Part shown: positions 6,104 to 13,297 of the stretch, piece after piece
Position numbering within the stretch: position 1 is the stretch's first letter
Layout: the number at the start of each line of letters is the position of its first letter
IMG/VR virus record: IMGVR_UViG_3300037635_004285
Span: 1 to 28,823 of that record
Source of the DNA: a virus
Reading direction: 5' to 3' (one strand)
DNA length: 28,823 nt
Position numbers and translations under genes: made by a program
The notes under the pieces: generated by a model
Database searches by the model: none
Told to the model about the DNA's origin: nothing
The model's input: only the letters and a program-made list of their open reading frames with translations

Positions 6104-7759
6104 ATGACTTGGAAAAAACATTTTACACAACCTAGTAACGTTGTTCCGATGAGAAACGGAACTCCTGATGTTGGCTTTAAAAACTATAGTTCAGTATTGC
6201 CTGAAGTTTATTCAGGGCATCCTAATCGTATCGAACGTTATATTCAATATGATGCAATGGATCAAGATAGTGAAGTAAATTCAGCATTAGATATTTTGGC
6301 AGAATTTTGTACACAACAAAGTTCAGAATCTGGCATCGCGTTCCAAGTTCATTACCATGACGAAGCAACAGCAACAGAAACAGAAATTTTAAATACACAA
6401 TTAAAGCATTGGTATAATTTGCAAAGTTTTGAACGTAAAATTTTTAAACTGTTCCGTAATACATTAAAGTACGGCGATCAAATGTTTATTCGTGATCCGG
6501 AAACACAAAGATGGTTTTTTGTTGATTGTGCCAAAGTTGAAAAAATTGTTGTTGATGAAAGTGCTGGTAAAAAGATTGAGCAATATGTAATTCGAGATTT
6601 GTCAATTAATTTCGAAACAATGCAGACTGCTGAAAAAGATACAGCCGGTACTACAGTTCCTAATCTTATGAATAGAAATGGATCACAAACTGCTGAAAAC
6701 GTATCAAATGCATCAAAATTTTCATACGGTAAAAAAGCCGTTGCTATTGATGCAAACCACATTGTGCATATTAGTTTAACTGAAGAAATGGACGGTTCAT
6801 GGCCGTTTGGTAACAGTATTTTAGAAAATATTTTTAAAACATACAAACAGAAAGAATTATTAGAAGACGCTATTATTATCTATCGCGTCCAACGTGCTCC
6901 AGAACGCCGCGTATTTTATATTGACGTAGGCAACATGCCATCACACATGGCTATGGGTTTTGTTGAGCGTGTTAAAAATGAAATTCACCAACGCAGAATT
7001 CCAAGTTCAACAGGTGGTGGTTCTAAGATGATGGACTCAACATACAATCCTCTTTCCATTATGGAAGATTACTTCTTTCCACAAACAGGAGAAGGGCGTG
7101 GTAGTAAAGTTGAAACATTGCCTGGCGGTGAGAACTTAGGACAAATTGATGACCTAAGATACTTTACAAACAAGTTATATAGAGCATTGCGTATTCCAGC
7201 AAGTTATTTGCCAACAGGCCCTGATGAAGGTGTTGCCGCATATAACGATGGTAGAGTAGGCACAGCACTAATACAAGAATTTAGATTTAATGAATACTGT
7301 AAACGATTACAAACAGTGGTTTCGTCAACAATCGACGATGAATTTAAACTATTTTTAAAGACACGCGGTGTTAATATTGACAACAGTATTTTTGAAATTA
7401 AGTTTAACGAGCCACAAAACTTTGCTTCATATAGACAAGCGGAGTTAGATAATACAAAGATTTCAGCATTTTCACAATTAGAGCAATTGCCATATATGAG
7501 CAAACGCTTCTTGTTAACACGTTACTTGGGTCTAACAGAACAAGAGTTGATTGAAAACACAGAGATGTGGGAACAAGAAACTGGCAACACCAAAGCGGCA
7601 CAAGTTTATGGTTCAGACATGCGTAACGTTGGTATTACACCTGGTGGATTGGATTCTGATATGTCAATGGCAGAAGAACCAGAACTTCCTGAAGGTGGTG
7701 AAGATATTGAAGGTGTTGAAGGCGGTGAAGCACCTGCTGAAACTCCAACAACTGTATAA
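6104..7759 (+). CDS. 20: Portal vertex protein gp20
   Basis: The 551-residue protein begins MTWKKHFTQPSNVVPMRNGT and matches the T4 portal family along its length: YIQYDAMDQDSEVNSALDIL near 42-61, the GDQMFIRDPETQRWF wing segment near 124-138, HIVHISLTEEMDGSWPFG near 219-236, YRVQRAPERRVFYIDVGNMP near 260-279, and the RRIPSSTGGGSKMMDSTYNP loop near 299-318. A dodecamer of this protein forms the DNA entry channel, nucleates prohead assembly and docks the terminase. The C-terminal tail is acidic and Glu/Gly/Pro-rich. It opens the head operon; its stop codon lies inside the late promoter octamer of the next gene. The start context, TATAATT before the ATG, has no Shine-Dalgarno sequence. Confidence 0.95.
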   Translation: MTWKKHFTQPSNVVPMRNGTPDVGFKNYSSVLPEVYSGHPNRIERYIQYDAMDQDSEVNSALDILAEFCTQQSSESGIAFQVHYHDEATATETEILNTQLKHWYNLQSFERKIFKLFRNTLKYGDQMFIRDPETQRWFFVDCAKVEKIVVDESAGKKIEQYVIRDLSINFETMQTAEKDTAGTTVPNLMNRNGSQTAENVSNASKFSYGKKAVAIDANHIVHISLTEEMDGSWPFGNSILENIFKTYKQKELLEDAIIIYRVQRAPERRVFYIDVGNMPSHMAMGFVERVKNEIHQRRIPSSTGGGSKMMDSTYNPLSIMEDYFFPQTGEGRGSKVETLPGGENLGQIDDLRYFTNKLYRALRIPASYLPTGPDEGVAAYNDGRVGTALIQEFRFNEYCKRLQTVVSSTIDDEFKLFLKTRGVNIDNSIFEIKFNEPQNFASYRQAELDNTKISAFSQLEQLPYMSKRFLLTRYLGLTEQELIENTEMWEQETGNTKAAQVYGSDMRNVGITPGGLDSDMSMAEEPELPEGGEDIEGVEGGEAPAETPTTV

Positions 7760-7762
7760 ATA
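7755..7762 (+). promoter_or_regulatory. T4-type late promoter overlapping the portal stop codon
   Basis: A perfect TATAAATA contains the portal TAA (7757-7759). With T4 spacing (octamer from -13 to -6) transcription would start at 7768, exactly the A of the next ATG, so the transcript would be leaderless. Confidence 0.55.
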
Positions 7763-7767
7763 GTATT

Positions 7768-8007
7768 ATGATTTTACTAGAACTATTTGGTCAAAATGAA
7801 GAGAAAGATGATGACGGTCGTTACGATCCAGAGTCTGACCAAACTATTATTAAAAAATCAGATACACGTAAAACAAGATTAACATTAACACAAATTAATA
7901 AGCTTAGAAAAATTTCAGAGTTAAGAGCGGCTGAAAAAATACAAGACGCTGAAAAATATCAAAAGCAGTATGGTGCAACGCCAGAACCTGCTATGCCTGC
8001 TATGTAA
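7768..8007 (+). CDS. 67: Prohead core protein gp67
   Basis: The protein has 79 residues, close to the 80 of T4 gp67, with an acidic N-terminal half (EEKDDDGRYDPESDQ) and a charged helix (RLTLTQINKLRKISELRAAEKI, of which the last part is typical). It occupies the conserved slot right after the portal gene. gp67 is a minor component of the prohead scaffold that is degraded by the gp21 protease during maturation and affects head length. There is no Shine-Dalgarno sequence, and the late promoter octamer ends 5 bases before the ATG. Identification rests mainly on position, size and composition. Confidence 0.75.
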   Translation: MILLELFGQNEEKDDDGRYDPESDQTIIKKSDTRKTRLTLTQINKLRKISELRAAEKIQDAEKYQKQYGATPEPAMPAM

Positions 8008-8040
8008 TAAAAATAAACAGAAAAACCCTTTTTCTTGTCG

Positions 8041-8290
8041 CTTTGGCATCATTCGAGTATAATATTAGTCTCCTTTGTTAAATATATAAAAGGAATGATT
8101 TCGCTATGAGTAATAAATTTGAACAGTTGCTTGAATATATCATCAACGAAGAGCAAGATAAAGCTAAAGAGCTTTTCCATGAAATTATTGTGGATAAATC
8201 TCGCGAGATTTATGAAGGCTTGATTGATGAGCAAGATCTTGAAGCTATCGAAGAGGAAATTGAAGAAGTAGATGAAGAAATTTCCAAATT
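8041..8290 (+). repeat. Copy 1 of a duplicated promoter plus 5' coding block
   Basis: Sequence from about 8041 to about 8290 is repeated at about 9387-9660. The shared part includes TTTGGCA, CCTTTGTTAAATATA, the ribosome binding site context TGATTTCGCTATG and the first 60 codons. The encoded first 60 residues are identical at 52 positions. Copy 1 lacks a 25-base segment present between promoter and ribosome binding site in copy 2. Confidence 0.85.
8077..8084 (+). promoter_or_regulatory. Putative late promoter, copy 1
   Basis: GTTAAATA is followed by AAAAGGA and the ATG at 8106. T4 spacing predicts a start near 8090, leaving a short leader that begins at the ribosome binding site. Confidence 0.5.
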
Positions 8291-9362
8291 TTATAATCAA
8301 ATATTAACTGAAGCAGATTTGCCGCCAGGCGAATTGAAAAAGCTCCATAGCGATATAGCCAAGATTCGTCGGGATACAGGTACTCAATCTGCTGAACATA
8401 ATGCTTTCTTTAAAAAATTAACGAAGGAAATTATTAATAATAATGTAGAAGGATTTAAGAATTTTATTAATAAAAAACCTGAGCCTTTAATGCCTTACCA
8501 AAAAGGATCTTATGTTGATCAACCTGAGAAGGCGCAAGATTTAGAATATGTTAAACGTAAGGCACCTGAGCAATGGGAGGCAATTATGGCTGTCCCGGCT
8601 GACAGTTCGATGCCCCCTGAATTTAAGCCAGGAACTGCAACAGTATATATGCAATTTCATGGTTCAGTAGAAGATGATATTGCTATGTGGGTCAGTAGAG
8701 TGTTTGGTGGTGAAGACGCAGAGATTGAAGATGAAGATGAAGGTGCTCGTCCAGGGCAACATCCTTTTCGGAAATTTTGGGATTTGGTTCATGATGAAGA
8801 ATTTATGAACAATGCAAACCCTGGTATTGTAAAAAAACTTACTGCTGTTAAAAAGAAATACATCAATGGCACATACAATCTTTATAATCTTGAAAAAACA
8901 ACAAAAAAGCTTATGGCTGACCTCGGTCAAAGATGGAAACATGATAAAGTAGAAAGGCAACGTTTAGAGACAGAAGCACCAATTATAATGAGATTTGATA
9001 ATGGTTTTATGTGGGTGCGTTTAGATTCTATAGAAGAAATGCAACGCGAAGGCGACATGATGCAAAATTGCATTAGTGGTTATTGTCCAGTTGGCATAGA
9101 AGCCGATGATGATATAGAAACTGGAGCAACTCCCGGTGGCCATTTAATTTATAGTTTGCGTGATAAGAATGGGGAATCTCATATATCTGCAGAATATGAT
9201 CCAGATGTAGATATGAATAATATACAGCCAACAGAAGCATTAGGCAAACAAAATAAAACAGCCATTAACAAATATAAACCATATATTAAAAAATTAAATG
9301 ACTTCTTTGCAGAGAATCCTGAAACATTTGGTCCTAAAGGCAACACACAGGAAATGCAATAA
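8106..9362 (+). CDS. Chimera: gp68-like prohead core N-terminus fused to a PcfJ-like region
   Basis: The protein has 418 residues. Residues 1-60 match the following core protein gene at 52 of 60 positions, including IYEG at 35-38, a possible gp21 cleavage site. Residue 61 onward is unrelated. The middle (about 61-285) has no family I recognise. The C-terminal part (about 290-405) resembles PcfJ-type domains: VRLDSIEEMQREGDMMQNCI, then HLIYSLRDKNGESHISAEYD, and ALGKQNKTAINKYKPYIKKL. PcfJ-like proteins occur on plasmids and phages; their biochemical role is unclear to me. The promoter, ribosome binding site and start region are copied from the core protein gene. The gene ends in a palindromic terminator. 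A capsid-targeted cargo is inferred. Confidence 0.75.
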   Translation: MSNKFEQLLEYIINEEQDKAKELFHEIIVDKSREIYEGLIDEQDLEAIEEEIEEVDEEISKFYNQILTEADLPPGELKKLHSDIAKIRRDTGTQSAEHNAFFKKLTKEIINNNVEGFKNFINKKPEPLMPYQKGSYVDQPEKAQDLEYVKRKAPEQWEAIMAVPADSSMPPEFKPGTATVYMQFHGSVEDDIAMWVSRVFGGEDAEIEDEDEGARPGQHPFRKFWDLVHDEEFMNNANPGIVKKLTAVKKKYINGTYNLYNLEKTTKKLMADLGQRWKHDKVERQRLETEAPIIMRFDNGFMWVRLDSIEEMQREGDMMQNCISGYCPVGIEADDDIETGATPGGHLIYSLRDKNGESHISAEYDPDVDMNNIQPTEALGKQNKTAINKYKPYIKKLNDFFAENPETFGPKGNTQEMQ

Positions 9363-9380
9363 GCAGATCTGCTTATTTTT
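9358..9380 (+). terminator. Intrinsic terminator overlapping the chimera's stop codon
   Basis: AATAAGCAGATCTGCTTATT is a perfect 20-base palindrome followed by TTT. It folds as an 8-pair stem with loop GATC and includes the TAA stop (9360-9362). It would separate the chimera from the core protein gene that follows. Confidence 0.6.
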
Positions 9381-9386
9381 ATGCCA

Positions 9387-9660
9387 TTTTGGCACTGTTT
9401 GAGCATAGAAACAGTTTCCTTTGTTAAATATAGATGATATTTTGTAACTTTTATATATAAAAGGAGTGATTTCGCTATGAGTAATAAATTTGAACAGTTG
9501 CTAGATTACATCATCAACGAAGAGCAAGATAAAGCTCGCGAACTTTTCCACGAAGTTGTTGTTGAAAAGTCACGTGAAATTTATGAAGGCTTAATTGATG
9601 AACAAGATCTTGATGCTATCGAAGAAGAGATTGAAGAAGTTGAAGAAGCAATCTCAGACG
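9387..9660 (+). repeat. Copy 2 of the duplicated promoter plus 5' coding block
   Basis: This is the partner of the block at 8041-8290. It carries a 25-base insertion (around 9433-9457) between CCTTTGTTAAATATA and TATAAAAGGAG. Homology to copy 1 ends at about codon 60 of the gene at 9477. Confidence 0.85.
9423..9430 (+). promoter_or_regulatory. Putative late promoter, copy 2
   Basis: GTTAAATA is identical to copy 1. T4 spacing predicts a start at 9436 and a 41-base leader that ends in an AAAAGGAG ribosome binding site. Confidence 0.5.
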
Positions 9661-10187
9661 AGGAAGTAGAAGATTTTGTTAGTGATATTGAAGGCGACGA
9701 AGAAGGTATGTCTCTAGAAGACGCAAGTGAAGAACTTGACGACGCTATGGACATGGAAGATGAAGGTGACTACGAAGGTGACGAAGAAGAAGCCGACGAA
9801 GAAACCGACGAAAGAATCAGTGATTTAGAATCTGCATTTGATGAACTTCAAGCAGAATTCGACAAGTTAATGTCAAGCGTTGAAGGCGATGATGCTGAAG
9901 AAGAAGCTGACATGGACGACATGGAAGACGAAATGGAAGAATCCGTTGAGTCAGACGAAGATTTAGAAGAGTCAGAAGAAGTAGTTGCTGAAGCTGCTGA
10001 ACTAAAGCCAGTGCCTGCCCCAACAGGCGGCGCAAGTGAAGGTTCATCACCAGTTGCATCAGGTGGTAAGGCAAGCAATGATGCTCATGAACCAGGTGCA
10101 ATGTCATCAGGCGAAGGTAAGAGTGCCCCTGCTCCAAAGGCAGACGATATGGACATGACTACAGAACCAGACATGAAGAAGGTTTAA
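9477..10187 (+). CDS. 68: Acidic prohead core protein, gp68-like
   Basis: The protein has 236 residues. The N-terminal 60 residues are helical and charged (MSNKFEQLLDYIINEEQDKA onward), followed by a strongly acidic region rich in Asp/Glu (about 60-165) and a Pro/Ala/Gly/Ser-rich tail (about 178-236). This composition and its place between gp67 and gp21 fit a minor prohead scaffold protein. It is longer than T4 gp68 (about 140 residues), so the gp68 name is by position and not proven homology. A possible maturation cleavage site, IYE before G38, agrees with the T4 gp21 rule. It has a clear AAGGAG ribosome binding site. Its promoter and first 60 codons are duplicated upstream in the chimera. 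Confidence 0.72.
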   Translation: MSNKFEQLLDYIINEEQDKARELFHEVVVEKSREIYEGLIDEQDLDAIEEEIEEVEEAISDEEVEDFVSDIEGDEEGMSLEDASEELDDAMDMEDEGDYEGDEEEADEETDERISDLESAFDELQAEFDKLMSSVEGDDAEEEADMDDMEDEMEESVESDEDLEESEEVVAEAAELKPVPAPTGGASEGSSPVASGGKASNDAHEPGAMSSGEGKSAPAPKADDMDMTTEPDMKKV

Positions 10188-10199
10188 CAGGTAAACGAA

Positions 10200-10823
10200 A
10201 TGACTTATCTAAGAGAACACTTGACATTTGACCAAGCTCGTATTGTAACTGAGACCGATTCAGAAGGCAAGAATTTATACATGAAGGGTATTTGCATCCA
10301 AGGTGGTGTAAAGAACGCTAATAAACGTGTATATCCTGTTGATGAAATCCAAACGGCGGTATCAAGTTTGAATGAGCAAATCAATCAAGGTAACTCTGTT
10401 CTAGGCGAAGTTGACCATCCAGACGATCTTAAGATTAACTTAGATCGTGTTTCCCACATGGTTTCAGAAATGTGGATGGATGGCCCAAACGGTTATGGTA
10501 AACTTAAAGTCCTGCCAACACCAATGGGTAACTTAGTTAAAACGATGCTAGAGTCAGGTGTTAAATTAGGAGTTTCATCCAGAGGAAGCGGCAATGTTCG
10601 TGAAACCTCTGGAGACGTTTCAGATTTTGAAATCGTTACTATTGATATAGTAGCACAACCCAGTGCTCCAGACGCATATCCAACAGCAATTTATGAAGGT
10701 CTCTTAAACATGAGAGGCGGGCATAGAGTGCTTGAGGCAGCTGCTGAAGTACGTGAGAATCAAAAGGCGCAAAAATACCTAAAAGAAAGTATTTTACGCC
10801 TCATAAAGGACCTAAAAATTTAG
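10200..10823 (+). CDS. 21: Prohead maturation protease gp21
   Basis: The 207-residue protein, similar in length to T4 gp21 (212), contains the hallmarks of the T4 prohead serine protease family: GICIQGGVKNANKRVYP near 30-46, the histidine in LGEVDHPDD (H73), and the serine in LGVSSRGSG (S126 or S127), followed by DFEIVTIDIVAQPSAPDAYP. It cleaves core and shell proteins after (L/I)-x-E during capsid maturation and then itself. It follows the core protein gene after 12 bases and precedes the scaffold gene by 9 bases, so it is part of one head operon. The ribosome binding site is weak. Confidence 0.95.
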   Translation: MTYLREHLTFDQARIVTETDSEGKNLYMKGICIQGGVKNANKRVYPVDEIQTAVSSLNEQINQGNSVLGEVDHPDDLKINLDRVSHMVSEMWMDGPNGYGKLKVLPTPMGNLVKTMLESGVKLGVSSRGSGNVRETSGDVSDFEIVTIDIVAQPSAPDAYPTAIYEGLLNMRGGHRVLEAAAEVRENQKAQKYLKESILRLIKDLKI

Positions 10824-10832
10824 GAGAACATT

Positions 10833-11942
10833 ATGTTAGACGTATTTAAACCACTTATCGAAAATAACATTATCTCTGAAGAAGTTCAAGCAGAACTAAC
10901 AGAAGCTTGGGATGCAAAGTTGGCAGAAGCCACTGAGCAAAACAAGGCTGAGTTGCGCGAAGAATTTGCACAAAGATATGAACACGATAAAGAGGCGATT
11001 GTCGAAGCCCTAGATACAATGGTTACAGATTCTCTAAAACAAGAAATCAACGAATTTGTAGAAGATAAGCAAGCATTACTAGCTGAGCGAGTAGCATACA
11101 AGACAGCAGTAACAGAGCATGCCGATATTCTAAGCAAGTTCGTAACAGAGAATCTAGCATCTGAAATGGGCGAGTTCCGTGCTGATAGAGGCACACAGGC
11201 TCAAACAATTCAGAAACTAGAAGATTTCGTAATCAAAGCATTAAGCGAAGAGATTGTTGAATTCAACGAAGACAAAAAAGACGTAGTTGAAACAAAAGTA
11301 AGACTAGTAGCAGAAGCAAAAGCAAAACTAGCCGAACTTAAGAAAACATTCATTGAGCGTAGTGCTAAGATGGTTGAAGAGACTGTCACTAAAACTATTA
11401 AGGGTGAGATGTCACAACTTAAAGAAGATATCCAGATTGCTCGTGAGAACAATTTTGGACGTCAATTATTTGAAGCATATGCCGCGGAGTATGCCCATTC
11501 ATATTTGAATGAGAATACAGAAGTAGCTAAGCTAAGCAAAGAACTTTCAGAGATGGAAGAGGTGTTGGCTGAAGCCAATAAAACAATTGAAGAAAAGGAT
11601 GCACTCGTAGAGGCAAAAATGAGTGAAATCAATATTATGAACGACCAAGCAAGCAGAAAAGACGTTCTTTCACAACTACTTTCACCATTGGCGAAAGAGA
11701 AGAAAGACGTAATGGAAAGTTTACTTGAATCAGTTCAAACTGAGAAACTTAAAGCATCTTTTGACAAATACCTACCAGCGGTTATTAATGGCGATGGTAA
11801 TGGTATTAAACGCAAACTTACAGAAGGTACAGCAAAGAAAGAAGTAACTGGTGACCGCGAAGTTGTTACGGAAGAACGTGCAACAGAGCAACAAGCATCT
11901 ACATCTAACATTGTTGACTTGAAGAAGTTAGCAGGATTATAA
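10833..11942 (+). CDS. 22: Major prohead scaffold protein gp22
   Basis: The 369-residue protein is almost wholly helical and charged, with long coiled-coil stretches (for example about 215-270, AKLSKELSEMEEVLAEANK) and a C-terminal region with LSPLAKEKKDVMESLLESV near 287-305 that is typical of T4-like scaffold proteins. It is longer than T4 gp22 (269). gp22 forms the inner core around which gp23 assembles and is degraded by gp21 before packaging. An AGGAG ribosome binding site lies 8 bases before the ATG. Position between gp21 and gp23 is the conserved one. Confidence 0.9.
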   Translation: MLDVFKPLIENNIISEEVQAELTEAWDAKLAEATEQNKAELREEFAQRYEHDKEAIVEALDTMVTDSLKQEINEFVEDKQALLAERVAYKTAVTEHADILSKFVTENLASEMGEFRADRGTQAQTIQKLEDFVIKALSEEIVEFNEDKKDVVETKVRLVAEAKAKLAELKKTFIERSAKMVEETVTKTIKGEMSQLKEDIQIARENNFGRQLFEAYAAEYAHSYLNENTEVAKLSKELSEMEEVLAEANKTIEEKDALVEAKMSEINIMNDQASRKDVLSQLLSPLAKEKKDVMESLLESVQTEKLKASFDKYLPAVINGDGNGIKRKLTEGTAKKEVTGDREVVTEERATEQQASTSNIVDLKKLAGL

Positions 11943-11972
11943 ATTTATAATTAAGGAGTTTAGGAGACTAAA

Positions 11973-13145
11973 ATGTCAGAACTATTAAATGAAAACTGGA
12001 GCGAAACCAAAGACGCACTTTTAGAGGGTCTTTCAGGTTCAGCTCGTAGTACAATGGCAGTAACTCTAGAAAATACAAAAAGTTATCTAGCAGAAGCTGC
12101 AACAGCCGGCGCATCAACATCAGGTAATGTTGCAACACTTAACAGAGTAATTTTACCAGTAATCCGCCGTGTAATGCCATCAGTAATTGCTAACGAAATC
12201 GTTGGCGTTCAACCAATGGCAGGTCCAGTGGGCCAAATCCACACATTGAGAGTACGTTACGCAGACGCATTCACAGGCAGTGCAGGTGGTAACACAACAG
12301 CAGGCGAAGAGGCATTAAGCCCATTCAAAGTTGCTGAAGGTTACTCAGGCAACGTTGCTTCAGCTGATACAGCAGGCGCAACAGCAGCTAATGAAGGCTC
12401 AGCAGGTAACAGACTAAGCATTCAAATCTTGAAGCAACCAGTAGAAGCAAAGACACGTAAGCTATCAGCACGTTGGACTTTCGAAGCTGCTCAAGATGCT
12501 AACTCAATGCACGGTATTGACATGGAAGCAGAAATCATGTCAGCACTAGCACAAGAGATTACAGCTGAAATTGATCAAGAGATTCTACGTTCACTACGTG
12601 GTATCGCATCAACAGACTTCACATTCGACCAAACAGGCGTTTCAGGTACAGCAACATACGTTGGTGACGAACACGCCGCATTGGCAGTAACAATGAACCG
12701 CGCAGCCAACGCTATCGCACAACGCACACGTCGTGGTGCCGGTAACTGGGCAGTTGTAGGTACAGACGCACTAACAGCAATTCAATCTGCTTCAACAAGT
12801 GCATTTGCTCGTACAACAGAAGGTTCATTTGAAGCACCAGTTAACCAAAAGATGGTTGGCACACTAAACGGTGCAATGAAAGTTTACGTTGATACATACC
12901 AAGGTACAAACGATTCAGTACTAGTAGGTTATAAGGGTTCAAGCGAAGCAGACGCAGCCGCTTTCTATTGCCCATACATTCCTCTAATGTCATCAGGTAC
13001 AGTATTAGATCCTGATACATTCGAGCCAGTCGTAGGCTTCATGACACGTTATGGTTATGTTGCACTAACAAACACAGCATCATCACTAGGTAATGCTGGC
13101 GACTACCTACAAAAAATCAACATCTCAAACCTATCATTTGTATAA
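11973..13145 (+). CDS. 23: Major capsid protein gp23
   Basis: The protein has 390 residues, shorter than T4 gp23 (521). The N-terminal MSELLNENWSETKDALLEGL delta region ends at LAE (39-41) followed by AATAGAS, which fits gp21 cleavage at (L/I)-x-E, giving a mature subunit of about 349 residues. RVILPVIRRVMPSVIANEIV (58-77), the VQPMAGPVGQIHTLRVRY segment (79-96) and the YVALTNTASSLGNAGDYLQK C-terminal region are diagnostic of the family. Two Shine-Dalgarno-like AGGAG elements precede the ATG, consistent with high expression, and a strong terminator follows at 13169. No gp24-type vertex protein gene follows. Confidence 0.96.
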   Translation: MSELLNENWSETKDALLEGLSGSARSTMAVTLENTKSYLAEAATAGASTSGNVATLNRVILPVIRRVMPSVIANEIVGVQPMAGPVGQIHTLRVRYADAFTGSAGGNTTAGEEALSPFKVAEGYSGNVASADTAGATAANEGSAGNRLSIQILKQPVEAKTRKLSARWTFEAAQDANSMHGIDMEAEIMSALAQEITAEIDQEILRSLRGIASTDFTFDQTGVSGTATYVGDEHAALAVTMNRAANAIAQRTRRGAGNWAVVGTDALTAIQSASTSAFARTTEGSFEAPVNQKMVGTLNGAMKVYVDTYQGTNDSVLVGYKGSSEADAAAFYCPYIPLMSSGTVLDPDTFEPVVGFMTRYGYVALTNTASSLGNAGDYLQKINISNLSFV

Positions 13146-13168
13146 GGTTTAGAACTTTTTGTAAAGAT

Positions 13169-13194
13169 AACCCCCCGTTATTTGGGGGGTTTTT
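13169..13194 (+). terminator. Strong intrinsic terminator after gp23
   Basis: Six C (13171-13176) pair with six G (13184-13189), extended by AA/TT, with a 7-base loop and a run of five T. It closes the head operon. Confidence 0.9.
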
Positions 13195-13198
13195 CTTG

Positions 13199-13206
13199 AC
13201 TAAATA
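13199..13206 (+). promoter_or_regulatory. Putative late promoter for the 13298 gene
   Basis: ACTAAATA lies directly after the gp23 terminator. T4 spacing predicts a start at 13212 and an 86-base leader. Confidence 0.5.
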
Positions 13207-13212
13207 ATACTG

Positions 13213-13271
13213 CTTACTAATGGGTAGTAAGTTTATGGGGACTAACCCTCCTCGTAGCGGATAGAACCCGC
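13213..13271 (+). promoter_or_regulatory. Hairpin-rich 5' leader
   Basis: Three successive helices can form: CTTACTA 13213-13219 with TAGTAAG 13225-13231, GGGG 13237-13240 with CCCT 13246-13249 (one G-T pair), and GCGG 13257-13260 with CCGC 13268-13271. The open AAAAGGAG ribosome binding site follows. The leader may stabilise the mRNA of an abundant virion protein. Confidence 0.4.
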
Positions 13272-13297
13272 AACGGACTTCTAAAAGGAGAAATAAA

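Noticed and set aside
8106-9362. Homing endonuclease insertion as the explanation for the extra gene
   Set aside because: No GIY-YIG, HNH or LAGLIDADG motif is visible; the C-terminal pattern is PcfJ-like and the N-terminus is a copy of the core protein.
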